Shown piece after piece: positions 21,851-33,300 of a stretch of DNA of 64,000 bases (positions within the stretch are counted from its first letter, which is position 1; each line of letters begins with the position of its first letter). The notes beneath the pieces were generated by a model. That model worked only from the letters and a program-made list of their open reading frames with translations, did not search any database and was not told the origin of the DNA. Origin of the DNA: Plasmodiophora brassicae (lineage: Eukaryota; Endomyxa: Phytomyxea; Phytomyxea; Plasmodiophorida). Where the stretch lies: NCBI GenBank assembly GCA_036867785.1, contig CP145415.1, positions 930,001 to 994,000 on the forward strand. The letters run 5' to 3'. The position numbers and the translations under genes were made by a program.

Positions 21851-22194
21851 ATGGGCCAGGACAGTTCCGCCGTTGGGTTCGTGGCGGCGTCGGGTGGCGC
21901 GCCCGTCTCGCTCCGCGATGCCGTGTCGGCGTCGCTTCAGCAGCAGATAGAGGGCGACCCGAGCGTCAAATCAGAACTGCCGTCGTCCGAGCAGTCGAGC
22001 GAGTACGTACTTTCGCGTGGCGGAACCGGACAACCCTGTGTCCTAACCGGGGCGGTAGGCAGGCGAAACGGCCCAGGTCGCATTTCGCGACGGTGATCGT
22101 GTCAGGCGCGACGATGGTCCTGTTCACAGGGGCGGCCACTGCTGCTGGCGTATACTCCTTCTTCAAATGGGCCGTGTCCCGCCGCCGACACTGA
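21851..22194 (+). CDS. Small single-pass membrane protein
   Basis: Two exons (21851-22006, 22063-22194) flank a 56-nt intron that contains a CTAAC branch-like site; total 95 residues. The N-terminal half is polar and acidic (SLRDAVSASLQQQIEGDPS, SEQSSEY). A single helix follows (ATVIVSGATMVLFTGAATAA), then FFKWAVSRRRH. A C-terminal anchor with a short basic tail suggests a tail-anchored protein of ER, mitochondria or peroxisome. Family not recognised. The 280 nt between the prominin stop and this start hold no other gene I can see. Confidence 0.6.
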
Positions 22195-22399
22195 CCGTCC
22201 CCCCACCGGTTCCATAAATTCGACAATGATGGCCTGCTGGCCGTACACGCCAGAATGTTTCCCAAACGTGTCCCTCGGGGCCAGCGCGAACTGGTAAACC
22301 CTGGATAGGCCTGACACTGTGCGCACCCGAAACGGAAGAACGTATTTTCGACAAGTCGCTGTGGATCCTGCTCAGTCGGGATTGCGTTGGCCGCTGGGG

Positions 22400-23944
22400 A
22401 TGGTCGCCGAGGTCAGTGTCGGCTGGGCGGCGAGCGACGACGCGGTGATCGACGCTTGCACTGCGGGCGCAGACGGGCTTGTGATGCGCGTTCCAGTGCC
22501 TGATGGGGACGATCCCGTGCCGGCACTGGCCCGGGTGTACCGCGTTGTCCTGGACCGCATCGGGCCCGATTTCGACATCACGGTTGTGCCGACGACGGAA
22601 ACGATCGGAGACCACGGCGTTGCCGTTCTCGGTGGCACGTTCGACCATCTTCACGCCGGGCACAAGCTGCTGCTAGGTGCGGCCATGTGGGCCATCCGGG
22701 GCTCTGAATCACCTCGTCTGTTCGTCGGGTTGACGACCGACGCGATGCTGAAGAACAAGGCGTTTGCGGATGCGCTAGAACCGTACGACGCCCGCGTGTC
22801 GAACGTGATCACATTCTGCAAGACAGTCGACCCGCGCGTTCTGGTAACCGTCGTCCCCCTAAACGACATGTTCGGCCCGTCACTTCGCAGCGACGTCGAC
22901 GTGCTTATTGTATCAAGGGAAACGGAAAGCGGGGCAGCCGTCGTCAACGAAAAGCGTGTGCAGCTAGGTAGGTTGACGACTGCCCTTCAACACACCTATT
23001 GCTAACACGTACTGGCAATGCCGTCGCACGTGCAGGTGAGCGCTCGATCCCGGTCGTTGTCGTTGACACCATTGGGTACGTCAACGTCGAGTGGATTGGA
23101 AGTGGCCGCGACGTTCATTTCCGGATCGGGCAGAGTACATGGCTCTATGGAGAAGCTCAGCTCGACCGCGATTCGTCGCAAGATTGTTCGAAATCGCCAT
23201 TTGCAGACTCGGTGGTCGGCGCTGATGACGGTACGGTGCGACCTGCAAGAGGCGCGTACCAACCCCCCTGACATCTATTGCACAGCGACTGGGAGTATCT
23301 GAAACCATGGCGAAACCCTGGTTCGAGCGCGTATGTACTCTCTACGAGTCTGCCGGGCGGCACTACCACACGCTCGAACATATTGACGCGATGTTGCGTT
23401 CATTGGACGAGTACGCAGCGCCTGAGGAACCCAGGGTTGTTGAACTCGCCGTCTGGTTCCACGACTGCATCTACGACGTCTTTCGGTCGGACAACGAGGA
23501 ACGCAGTGCCGACCTTGCCGATCAGTTCGCGGCCGAAACCGGCATCGACCCCGGGATCGCGCAAGCTGTTCGACAGTTCATCGTGGCGACAAAGTCGCAC
23601 GACCTCCCGGGAAACGCCTCGCACGACATGAAACTGTTCCTCGACCTGGACATGGCCATCCTGGGCTCCCCGCCTGATCTCTACGTCCGATACGCCAACG
23701 CAATCTGGCTCGAATACCAACCTGCCTACTCGTAAGTCCCGACGCTGTCCCGTCTGGGTCCGGTCTGACCAGCACCCACCTGAGTCGCGAAGCCTTTATC
23801 GCTGGCCGCACCCGCCTTCTTCGCAACTGGTTAGCCAAACCGGCCCTGTACCACTCTACCGTGGTCCACGACCGTCTCGACGCCGCCGCACGAAAGAACA
23901 TCGAAAACGAGCTGGTGTCATTAAACCTGCCTCACCCATTGTGA
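22400..23944 (+). CDS. Pantetheine-phosphate adenylyltransferase fused to an HD-domain hydrolase
   Basis: Five exons (22400-22967, 23036-23075, 23134-23230, 23286-23731, 23773-23944) sum to 1323 nt and 440 residues. Residues about 75-225 are the eukaryotic CoA-synthase adenylyltransferase domain: nucleotidyltransferase motif GGTFDHLHAGHKLLLGAA, VGLTTDAMLKNK, VSRETESGA and the terminal KLSSTAIRRKI. This enzyme makes dephospho-CoA from 4'-phosphopantetheine. Residues about 230-440 match the predicted metal-dependent HD phosphohydrolase family: RWSALMTRLGV, GRHYHTLEHIDAML, WFHDCIYD, DNEERSADLA, FLDLDMAIL, AKPALYHS. A 55-nt intron joins the two in phase; without it the first domain would end in an unconserved tail. 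The dephospho-CoA kinase domain of animal CoA synthase is absent. The HD substrate is unknown. Upstream exons are possible. Confidence 0.82.
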
Positions 23945-24048
23945 CAGGCTTGGAGAGATGAAACCGAAATCGGTCCACCTGACGTCGTCATCAGCCTGGG
24001 CCGCGTTGCGACGGGGTCCATTTCCGATTGCGAACGGCGGTGCTCCGC

Positions 24049-25440
24049 ATGGTCAGGATCGGGAACGCGGTCCGATCGGCGGCCGCGTGGCGGGGACCCG
24101 TTCGTCATCGACCATCGTCGTCGCTGATGTACGACGAGTTTGTTCGTCGCCCGTCCGTCCCGTTGGCCGTTCGTATCCTGACGCGGGACAACGACCCCGA
24201 TCGGGCGTGGGCGGTGTTCGAGCAGATTGTCGCGTCCGAGGCGGACGTGGGCGTCCCGTTCTACCAGGCCATGATGACGTTCTGTCGTCGACGGATGCCG
24301 TCCAAGGCGCCCGATGTCATGTACACGGTCGTGGAGCGGGATGTGCCGACCTGTGATGGTCTGTTCTGCATGTTTCTCGCCGCTTGCCAGTGCATGAGGC
24401 CGATCCCGGTCGACGCCGTCCTCGACGTGTACAGCAGGAGCGGGCTTCGTTCGCACAATGCCTTGTTCGGCGTGGCCCATATCTGCCGGCTGGCGTTGCG
24501 CCCAGCATCGGCCCTATTCCTCATCTTCGACGCGATCGAATACGAAGTGGTATTCTCCGACCGGTTGCTGTCGGTTCTTGCTGCCTGCTGCGCTGAATCC
24601 ACCTGTCCAGAAGGGGCGAACGCCGCCGAAGTCATCATGGACATGCTTCGAGCGAGGCAAATCGCGCCTTACTCGAACCATCCTGCCTTTGGCAACCTTG
24701 TAAAAGCCTTGCTGGCCCAAAACCGTCTTGATTCTGCTCTTGGAATCCTTTCTCTGATGGATTCCATTGGCGTCCCGCCGTCTGCTCGAACCTTCACCCA
24801 CGTCCTGCTGGCACTCGCCAAAGGTGATCGCGTCTCGGAGGCGATCAGTGTCTTCCGAACGATGCTCGATAGAAACGTCGATGTTGCTGTACCGGCGTTT
24901 GCCTCTCTTGTCGCCGCTTGTGGACGATGCTCGAAATTGTCAGATCTTCGCGTCCTGCATCAGCATTCAGAGAACAGAGCGCTCCTGCAGAATGAAATGG
25001 TAGCGAACGCGTTTGCGTCAACGTTTGCCAAAGCAGGTCTCGTCTACGAGGCGCTGGATGTATTCCAGGACATGGTTGACGATGGCCTGGAGGTGGATGC
25101 TGTTTCGATGGTCTCGCTTATTGCTGCGTGCGCTGAACGCTTCTACATGTCGAACTTGCAGACGCTGCATCAGTATGCGCGAAACAGGCGACTGATGAAG
25201 AGGAATCGAGTTGCAAGCGCCTTTGTGTCTGCATATATGCTATGTGGGGACCTCGAGGCGTCGGAGCGGGTGTTCCGAACCAAGCACAGCTGGTGTACGA
25301 AACGACATCGTACTGCTGCACAAGAACCTGCCCAGCCTGAGATCACATCGGCACGCAAGACGACTGTGGAACGCGAGAACGAATATCGACAACTCCGATC
25401 AGTTTTCGTCTGGAATGCCATCAGACGATGGACCTGGTGA
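24049..25440 (+). CDS. Pentatricopeptide repeat protein
   Basis: A frame of about 463 codons beginning [20 protein letters not shown], which looks like a mitochondrial presequence. About nine to ten 35-residue PPR motifs follow. Clear ones are [20 protein letters not shown] with [68 protein letters not shown] and [21 protein letters not shown] proteins bind organellar RNA and act in processing, stability or translation. The last 50 residues are atypical except for FVWNAI; an intron near 25288-25395 could bring the final repeat back into register, so the 3' end is uncertain. Confidence 0.8.
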
Positions 25441-25639
25441 TAGAGGTACGTTTCGCTTAATCACTCTGGCAATCTCGCTCGAACCTGTCACAGGTCATCC
25501 TAGCATACACGCGCGCTTACTTCAAAGTGCCAAAGTACCCCAGCTTAGAGGTCGAAAGGCGCAGTTGACAGGCACGTGGGCGCACACACAGCGCAGCCAC
25601 TGTGATGGGAACATCCTGGACGTGATTGCAGTCGCCACG

Positions 25640-26293
25640 ATGGACGGCCAGGGCACGTCGGCAGTGGGGTTTGTGGTCATTGTCGTCATCCAGGTCACTC
25701 TGGGGCAGGTCATCGACACAAACAGGAACTCGCAAGTCTGGGCGCAGGTCAAAGTACCCTCCGGGAACGTCGTCTGGCAGGAAGTAGACTCGTGCCCCTT
25801 GCAAGGAGGTACGCGGAATCGTTTGTGTTTCTGATACTATAGTGATTTTATTGCAGAGGTGGGCCCATCCATCCTGGTCACTACCCCATCGTACAATCAG
25901 GTCTGGAACGCGGGACAAACCGTCAGGCTTCAGTGGACATCGTGCGGGCTGATTCCATACGTCCGCATCGATCTGTATGATGCACTCAACCTGGCCTATG
26001 TCATCGACATGGTAACCGCCAACACGGGGAATTACACCTGGAAGGTGACGCTGCGTGCTAAGCCGCTGCGTCCTTACCCGCTAATTGCGGTACAGGTGTA
26101 CGTTCCTGATCATCACCCGATCCAGACATTCTTCACGGTCAGGATCACGTCACTGTACAACTCCAATGTGGTCGGCGAGTCGTCCGGCTTCCGTATCGCG
26201 CACGAGTTTCCTGCCGAGAACACAAAGATCCCCGCCTATTTGCACGATTACTTTGGTCAGCCTATTGTTGACACGTTCACAGACTTTCCCTAA
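25640..26293 (+). CDS. Secreted KRE9/KNH1-like (Ser-Thr-rich GPI-anchor family) beta-sandwich protein
   Basis: Two exons (25640-25808, 25857-26293) with a 48-nt intron sum to 606 nt, 201 residues. The N-terminus [20 protein letters not shown] is a signal peptide. The domain begins [20 protein letters not shown] and continues [35 protein letters not shown] and [12 protein letters not shown], which is the Ig-like pattern of the KRE9/KNH1 N-terminal domain known from fungal and oomycete wall proteins. No GPI signal is visible, so it is probably soluble or wall-bound. A role in surface or wall glucan is inferred only from the family. Confidence 0.72.
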
Positions 26294-27306
26294 CAACGTC
26301 GCCGACTCTCGGCTTAATCCTGTAATTGAGAACCAGTTTATTTTCTTCGACGTGTGCTCTTCATTAGTGTGTCATCGTTGTATTCCTCCCACCAGTCGTC
26401 AGATGGCACAACGGGCCGGGCATCACGATTTGGAGCAAACTATTTATAGATATGCTTCGCAAAACTTCAACGACGCGCGCCTTGTTGAACGGTCGGAAGC
26501 ATCGTTTGCTGGCGCGTGAGGCCACAAAGATGTCGGCACATCTGTTCTACACGCATGATTTCCTCCAACGTAGCTTCTGGATCTGATATATATGCCTTCT
26601 TTTGACTGAATCAGACGATGGAACCTACACAGACGAGTGGCTTGACGTTCGCTGTGATTGTAGTAAATGCCACACCTCCGAGAACGGGTATGGCTAGCGA
26701 AAGTCACCAAATGACTATTTTAAATTTTCTAAATATAGTCATTTCTAAATCTGGATTTGGTTCTGCAGGTGGGCGGAACTCGAGTTGGAAAGCGTCGACG
26801 GTCGTCGAGTAGATGGTGGGCCACATCCATATTCTCCAACGCTAACTAAGCATGAGCAGCAATGTTGTAACCCTGGTAGGCAGGGCCCAGGCTGGAAGCT
26901 GCGGAAAGATCGAACGCGTACTTGGCATCATTATCGCCGACTGCAATCGTGCCTGCGCCTTTCACAGCGAACGGCGCTTACGAAGCCAATTTGTCGCAAA
27001 GGGGTCCTGGACATCCTGCTCCGAGCATACGGATCCTTCTGGTCGCTCAATATATAAAATTTAACCAATCACGTTAATCATTCCTTGAACGTAGAGAAAG
27101 GGGCTCGAGGTATTGGAGGCAGTGAATAGTGATTACCATACGGAATACTGGTTCACATTTCAAACATCGGCATCACCGCGCGAGCGTTTTTTTCTCATGT
27201 AGGGCCGAGGGACTGGACGATTTTTGTTTTGGCCGAGAACACCAGTCATGATTGCAATGCTTCCGTCGTGAAGGGTGACGTCTGAGGCAGTCGGCGCAAT
27301 CTCGCG
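26294..27306. other. About 1 kb AT-richer stretch with only weak gene candidates
   Basis: A minus-strand frame ending at 26467 reads DPEATLEEIMRVEQMCRHLC and could be a 3' exon after an acceptor near 26605, but no upstream exon was found. A plus-strand frame at 26852-27064 (MSSNVVTLVGRAQAGSC) has no recognisable features. The 5' region of the VPS13B gene must lie at the right end. Confidence 0.35.
26709..26744. repeat. Short AT-rich inverted repeat
   Basis: AAATGACTAT at 26709-26718 is matched by its exact reverse complement ATAGTCATTT at 26735-26744, with a 16-nt AT-only spacer. It could form a hairpin or be a relic of a small inverted-repeat element. No flanking target-site duplication was evident. 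Confidence 0.5.
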
Positions 27307-30300
27307 ATGCTGGGCGGTCTCCAGCGTACGATATCTCAGGTTATCCTGCGGTACGCCCAGAACTATCTCGTCAACATCGATACGGACCTGAATCTCTCGC
27401 TGTGGAGTACGTATCTGCCAGTCCGTACTCGTTTGAATCATGACTCCCTCTCTTCCCAGGCGGTGATGTCGTTCTCAAAGCCGTTGAACTGCGACTGGAC
27501 GTTCTGCAATCTCTTGTTGGTTATCGTGGTTATCGAATCGATAAAGCGGTGGTTGCTGAGTAGGTTCTTCTGTACTCGAGTAAGATCGTTGAGCGCTTAT
27601 GGTTCTTCTGCAGACTGAGAATCCACGTCCCTTGGATATCGTTAACGACCTCGAGTGTCCGCATTACTCTCAAAGGAGTTGAGTGTGCAGCAACGCTTGA
27701 TGATTCGCTCACCAGGCCGCCTGAGGGCAACGGTCACAATGCGCCATCGTCACCACCTGAATCAAAACCTCAAATCGACATTGAGGATACGACCTCAAAC
27801 GAAGCAGAACAGGAAGACGGATGGACCAAAGCATTGATTGGTTTGAACGAATGACCTGTGTGCATCAGCAGGTGCTTATTGGCTTGTGAACTTGGTAGGA
27901 AAAATCATTGCAAATGCTCGGGTTGAGATTAGCGACATTTCGTTGCGGTTGACTGGTGCCAGCTGCCAAGGTTTCGTAATCTTGGAAGCGGTTACCCTTA
28001 AACCTGCTGATGAGAATTGGGTTCCGTCTTATATCGAGCCGAGCGGGCCATGGCGAATGATTCATGCCCTGCTCGAAGTTGAGCATTTGTCCATTGGCAT
28101 CGTCGAAGGGAAGAGCGAAATCGTCGAAGGGAAGAGCGAAATTGCCGAACATCTTCTCGACGACTACGTGATCAGAGACTTCGGTTCGTTCTTCCATATG
28201 TCTATCCTGAGTGGTACTTACTCAACGGATAGATGCGGTTCTCCGTATCCGTACGTATCAGTCTCCCGGCGTTCGATGGATTAAATCCAATTCACTGGCA
28301 ATACCAAGCGAACCGTGTGGGCCGCGTTTGCTGGTATCGTTCTTGGTTGATTCAGCTGTCGAGATTTGCCTAAGCCCGGATAAGTTGCGCATGCTAATCT
28401 CGTTGGCACCGTTGGCTTCCTCTGGCGCTGCCCACGAGACCGTCACTCCACTTGACACTCTCATGTTGCCCTCCGACATAGGTTCATCTGCGGAAGTTGT
28501 GCACATCAACTTCGATGCCAAGCCGGCGGAGGCCATGAAACAGCGTAAAGTGAGCTGGGGGAACTGGGCATGGGACCTCCTGGCAGTGCCTCCTTCGGAC
28601 CTTGAATCAGCAATCGACATTGGTCTGTATTGATTTCATTTGAATTCGGCGTGCACTCAGTGTTAGAATCAGGTCATTTAGCTCCGACCAAAGGCGCCGT
28701 TGCCTCATGTGATATCCGTTCGCTCACGATCACCCTCTCGAAGACGCATCGTCCTCCGCTGAACGTGTCGCCATCAAAACCCCGATCTTCTTTTCTGTCT
28801 TCGCCCGTTTCGAACGCAGCATTCGCATCCGTAACAGGCAGGAGCATCTCAGTCCACGTCAGCATAGGCGAAAACAACGATGTGCGGAACGTATCCTCTT
28901 TCTTGACATTCTCCTCGTTTGCAGTCATCAACCAAATGACGGCGCTGCCTCTTTTTCTTATCGCTGAAGAAGTCGATGTTTGCGAAGTTATGCCGTTTAT
29001 CGGCACATCAGATGAACAGGATGTTGGCATCGACGCCGGTGTTCCGTTTCGCACGCTTGCCCAGATGCATCCAAACCAGGAAACGCCTCGTCCAACATTT
29101 TCGCTCCTGTTTCAGAGAAGGCCGCATAAGCCTGACACTGTCGCATTACGATGCTCCTCCATTGGTGCAATGGTGCCTTTGAAGAGCAACGCAGACACAG
29201 ACTTTATCCAGAACTTGGTGCCATTCGTCACTCTACAAAAGTCACGTCGTCTTGACAGCGATACTGACCACCTTCTCGAGGAAAATCAGGCAACCTCTGC
29301 TCATGTTAACGTCAGTGTCGACATAAGACGCCTTTCTCTTTCCCTACACGTCGATGACGTGGGCGACTGGAAACACGAGGAACTGTTCTTACCTGCTGCA
29401 AATACTTTATCGTTTCAGGTTGTACAAATATCAACGTCTGTAAGCATCGTCTGACTCTGTTTCAGATGTTCAGCGTGCTGTTTACTAACGACCCTACGTC
29501 GGGCAAAAGGGTATCGTTCAGGAAATGCTACACTCAGGCTCACGACGTCTCGCTGGAGTACAGACGGTGGCGCGGATCACGCTCCATAGACGGCTTGCTC
29601 TTTTCTATGACTGATGCCAGTTTCCAGAATGCTGGATTTACTGTGGAATCGGCCGAGATGTCCGTCTCATTTCGGCACTTTCATTTCATAGTGCTTCTGT
29701 CAATGGCAGTTTGCTGTAAGAAGTGACAATTTCATTGATTTGGGCTCAATGTTGATATTGCTGTGTAGGTGCTTGGGATTCACTGTCTCTGTCGTCGAAC
29801 ATACGACTGCAGGTCGCCGCTCTTAGACCTCGTCGCTCTTTACTCCCGCAATCGGTTCTACTCTCTCATGCTGTTCTTCATTTCCACCTTGGTGGACTTG
29901 TCGTGCACGCGTCGAAATCCTGTACGCTAAGGACTCTTTCCGCAAGCGTAAATCGAAGGAATCAGACGAGATTGGTGGTATTCCCGCATCCAGCAGCCAG
30001 TGACGCTGCGCCGGCTGTCGATCTACGGTTTAGCGGTCGAAACGCAACGAGCGTGAAGAGTATCCCAATGTCAGTCGTTATTGACTCCTTTTTCTTGGAC
30101 GTGTTGGCTTTCGCAACGGTGTATCGGCAAGTCATCCCAGGCTCGACTGGTGACGCTACTGGCTCTTCGCCGACTTCCCCTTCATTCGTAACTGAAGTCA
30201 TGTCAGCAATTCATCATCTAGACGTTGATATTGCCCCTGTGACTTTTATCATTCCTCTAAGCGATGCCTACCACATTTCTCGTCGAGCGTCGCTGTTTGG

Positions 30301-33300
30301 GTACCGAAACTGCTCAACGCTTTGTATTCAGCTTCCTTCAGTACGCATAACTAAGTCAGATGTCTCGTCCATCATGTTAGACGATATATCTGTTTTTACG
30401 ATCCCGAATACGGTTGGCCCTGCTCTTTGGAGGACTATTGCAAACTCTCGTTCATTTATTCTCGAACCCGTTGGAATTCGGTGTTCTGTTATTGGTCTGT
30501 CCCAAATCAATGTTGCGATTGATACGCCCGTCAAAGTCAGCCTTGATGAGAAACAGGCTAGTGCGATTAAGCTTGCTACTGCGGCGATACTGCCCAGTGC
30601 ACGTTCTGGTGATCACAAGCACCTTCCGCGCAAATGTGATGCAGTTGTGCATCCTGCACACATTTCTGACGTTCGTTCCATCGTTTCTGTCGCGTTAACA
30701 TTGCAGACGATCGAACTACATACGCATGAGACGTCTTCCTTCTCTGCATCTCGAATGGGACGGACGCCAATTGATTCTGTTCGTTTTGATGTACATGGTT
30801 TGAAGGTCAGTGGGTCTGTCCATTGCGGGCCAGGGGCTCCTGTCTGCACTAGACTTGAAGCTGACGTTGACGATGTCTTAATTGCGTACTGGTGCGCTCA
30901 TCGACACCACCAAATGATGACCTCCGATGGAGGATCTTTGACAATGGAACGTTGTGACGGTGGCGATGCCTTGTGCAGTGTTTCCATCCGGCCAATCAGT
31001 GCCCTGATTAACATTGATGCACTTTTGTCGGCTTTCGCTGTCCTCGAGCTAGCGACTGTCAAGAATGGCGATCTCCTGTCAAACGCAAACGGTTCGGCTG
31101 GAAGGCATTCGTCCGCTCAAGCACCCTCTAGTATCTGTATCAACTGTCAAATTGGAACCGTGCAAGCAGGGGTGATTGCTGGACCCTCTGCATCTATATG
31201 CGTCATGTTCGATGATATTGATTTCACCCGAAGCGTTGGCGCGTCTTTCAAGATCAGGGAGAATGTTTCTATTCGTCGACTACATTGTTTTGTCTCCGAG
31301 ATGACGACACTTCCAGCGTCGTGTAGCGAGGCAATTTCATCCGCTGTTGATTTGCAAGTGGAGCGAACCGGCATGCGGATCAAATGTCAAGTGCCGCCTC
31401 TTTCGTCAGTGAATGGGATTCATGGTTTGTTATTGGGCTGACGTTAGATTGCACTAGTTTACGAGTAACAGAAAATCTGCTGTCACTGGTCAGCCAAGTT
31501 AGCTCGAAGATGCCGTCAACACCATCATCGTCGCCATCGTCATCGGAGCCAAATCAGCCACATTCTACGTCGTCAAGTTGGAACTTCGACCTAGAACTGC
31601 CAGCGATCGTTGCCAATATCGAAGACGCACTGAGTGTATCGATATCCAATACCGTCATCAAGGACCAAACCGCAACCGTCGGTAACATCGAGGCCTGCTT
31701 CCGAAACGTACAATTAATGCGTTGGAGTCCATCTGATTCGGAATCTGCCGTCTTGTCCTGTTCCCGAAACTGGTCGTACATCGAGGTTGCCCCTCTGCAT
31801 GTAATGATTCCTATCGATGCAGTTGTGTTTGCTATGAAACTCTTGAGTCCCAAGTCCACCTTGTCCGCTCGTCAACGTCCACAAGGAAAGTCAAGGGCCC
31901 ATATCAGTCTGTCTAGATCGACGTCTCAGCGCGTTCTTGTACCCGACATTGAGTTCCATCTCATCAATGGTGATTCCCGTATTTCTCTGATGGTAAAGGA
32001 TTTCTTTGCCTTCAGAGCACCCACGTCATCTGAGTCATTTCGAAGTTTCGCGTTACACACGTCAACGTTGACAGCCACTGCGAAAGTCGAAGTTTTATTC
32101 GGCAGCGGAGAATCACTGCTTGAAAGCATCGTCTTTCGTGCCGATTTCCGGAACACCGTCTTTGAGCCTTTGGAGTGTTCAGATGTATATCATTTCCATC
32201 AGCGTTCACATGTCGCGCTTGATCTGGGCGCTCTTCTTACGCGATTCTACCCGCATCAGCTTCAGACAGTTCTCCGTGATTTCGTGCACTGCATTGCCAA
32301 CAAGCCTTCGACATCTACTCCGGCACCGAGGGCCCCACCTCGTGTACGTCGAAACTCATCAGTAACTGCAATAACTCCACGTACCCGCAGCGACACTGCA
32401 GCGACTGGACTGTTCTCTCAAGACGACCTGCGTTCACTGCAGGTAGTCGTGCTGACGGCGTATGGAATGGTCCGTTTTCCAATCTTTATGATGCTGTCGT
32501 TAAGCTACCGCACAGGACCGATAACTGCCGGCGTCCACGTCCTGGTGAGGTTATACTGTCACCGCTGAGCATCGCATGGCGGTACGTCGCGCCTCGAGCT
32601 GTGACGACCATATCTGTCCACGCTGGGAATATCATCGCAGCAGGTGGCCAGTTGACTCTGTCTGTATCTGCGTTTGATGATACAGGGCGTGTCTTTCGTT
32701 CGGTGGATGAATTCGTCGCCGATTTTGGTCGTTCTTTGTGCCATAACATGCCGGAGACGGTAGCTGGAGCTGATGAGTGGCGAATCACTTTCGCCGATCC
32801 CAACTACGATGCAGAAGAAGTTGCTCATCTACTTAGGATCGATTCACGCAGCGATCTTTTCATTCAAAGTAGGCACCTTCATATAAAGTGTCACACTGTA
32901 CTAACGGACTGGTTAGCGACTTTATCTTGTACAATCGCCGGTGTAAATGTCGCGCTAGCGTCTGTCAACGAGTCAAGTGTCGATACCGATCTGGCTCTTG
33001 TTCAAGTGGGGCACACGGGTTTACATTACCGCGCTGCGAATATGTTTGGTCCTGAATTCTCCATCACGAGCCGCGACGTAAGTATTTGCGTGTGCGATTA
33101 CAGCGACCTGCGCTTGGTGCGCCTAGTGGGCCCATTTGGAATGACCTCAGTTGGCTGCACCGTGCAATCTCATTGTGCTGACAGAAAATCGCCGCTGTCA
33201 GCAATGATGTACGAGTTCCGCCATGCGGATCGTGCAGTCTCGCTACGGTTTGATACGCCGTTGGTGGTCAACATCGACAGTCTAATCGTGGACACGTTGT

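Noticed and set aside
23278-23735. HD-domain gene as an independent gene starting at 23307
   Set aside because: The conserved N-terminal helix of the family lies before that ATG and joins in phase to the adenylyltransferase exon.
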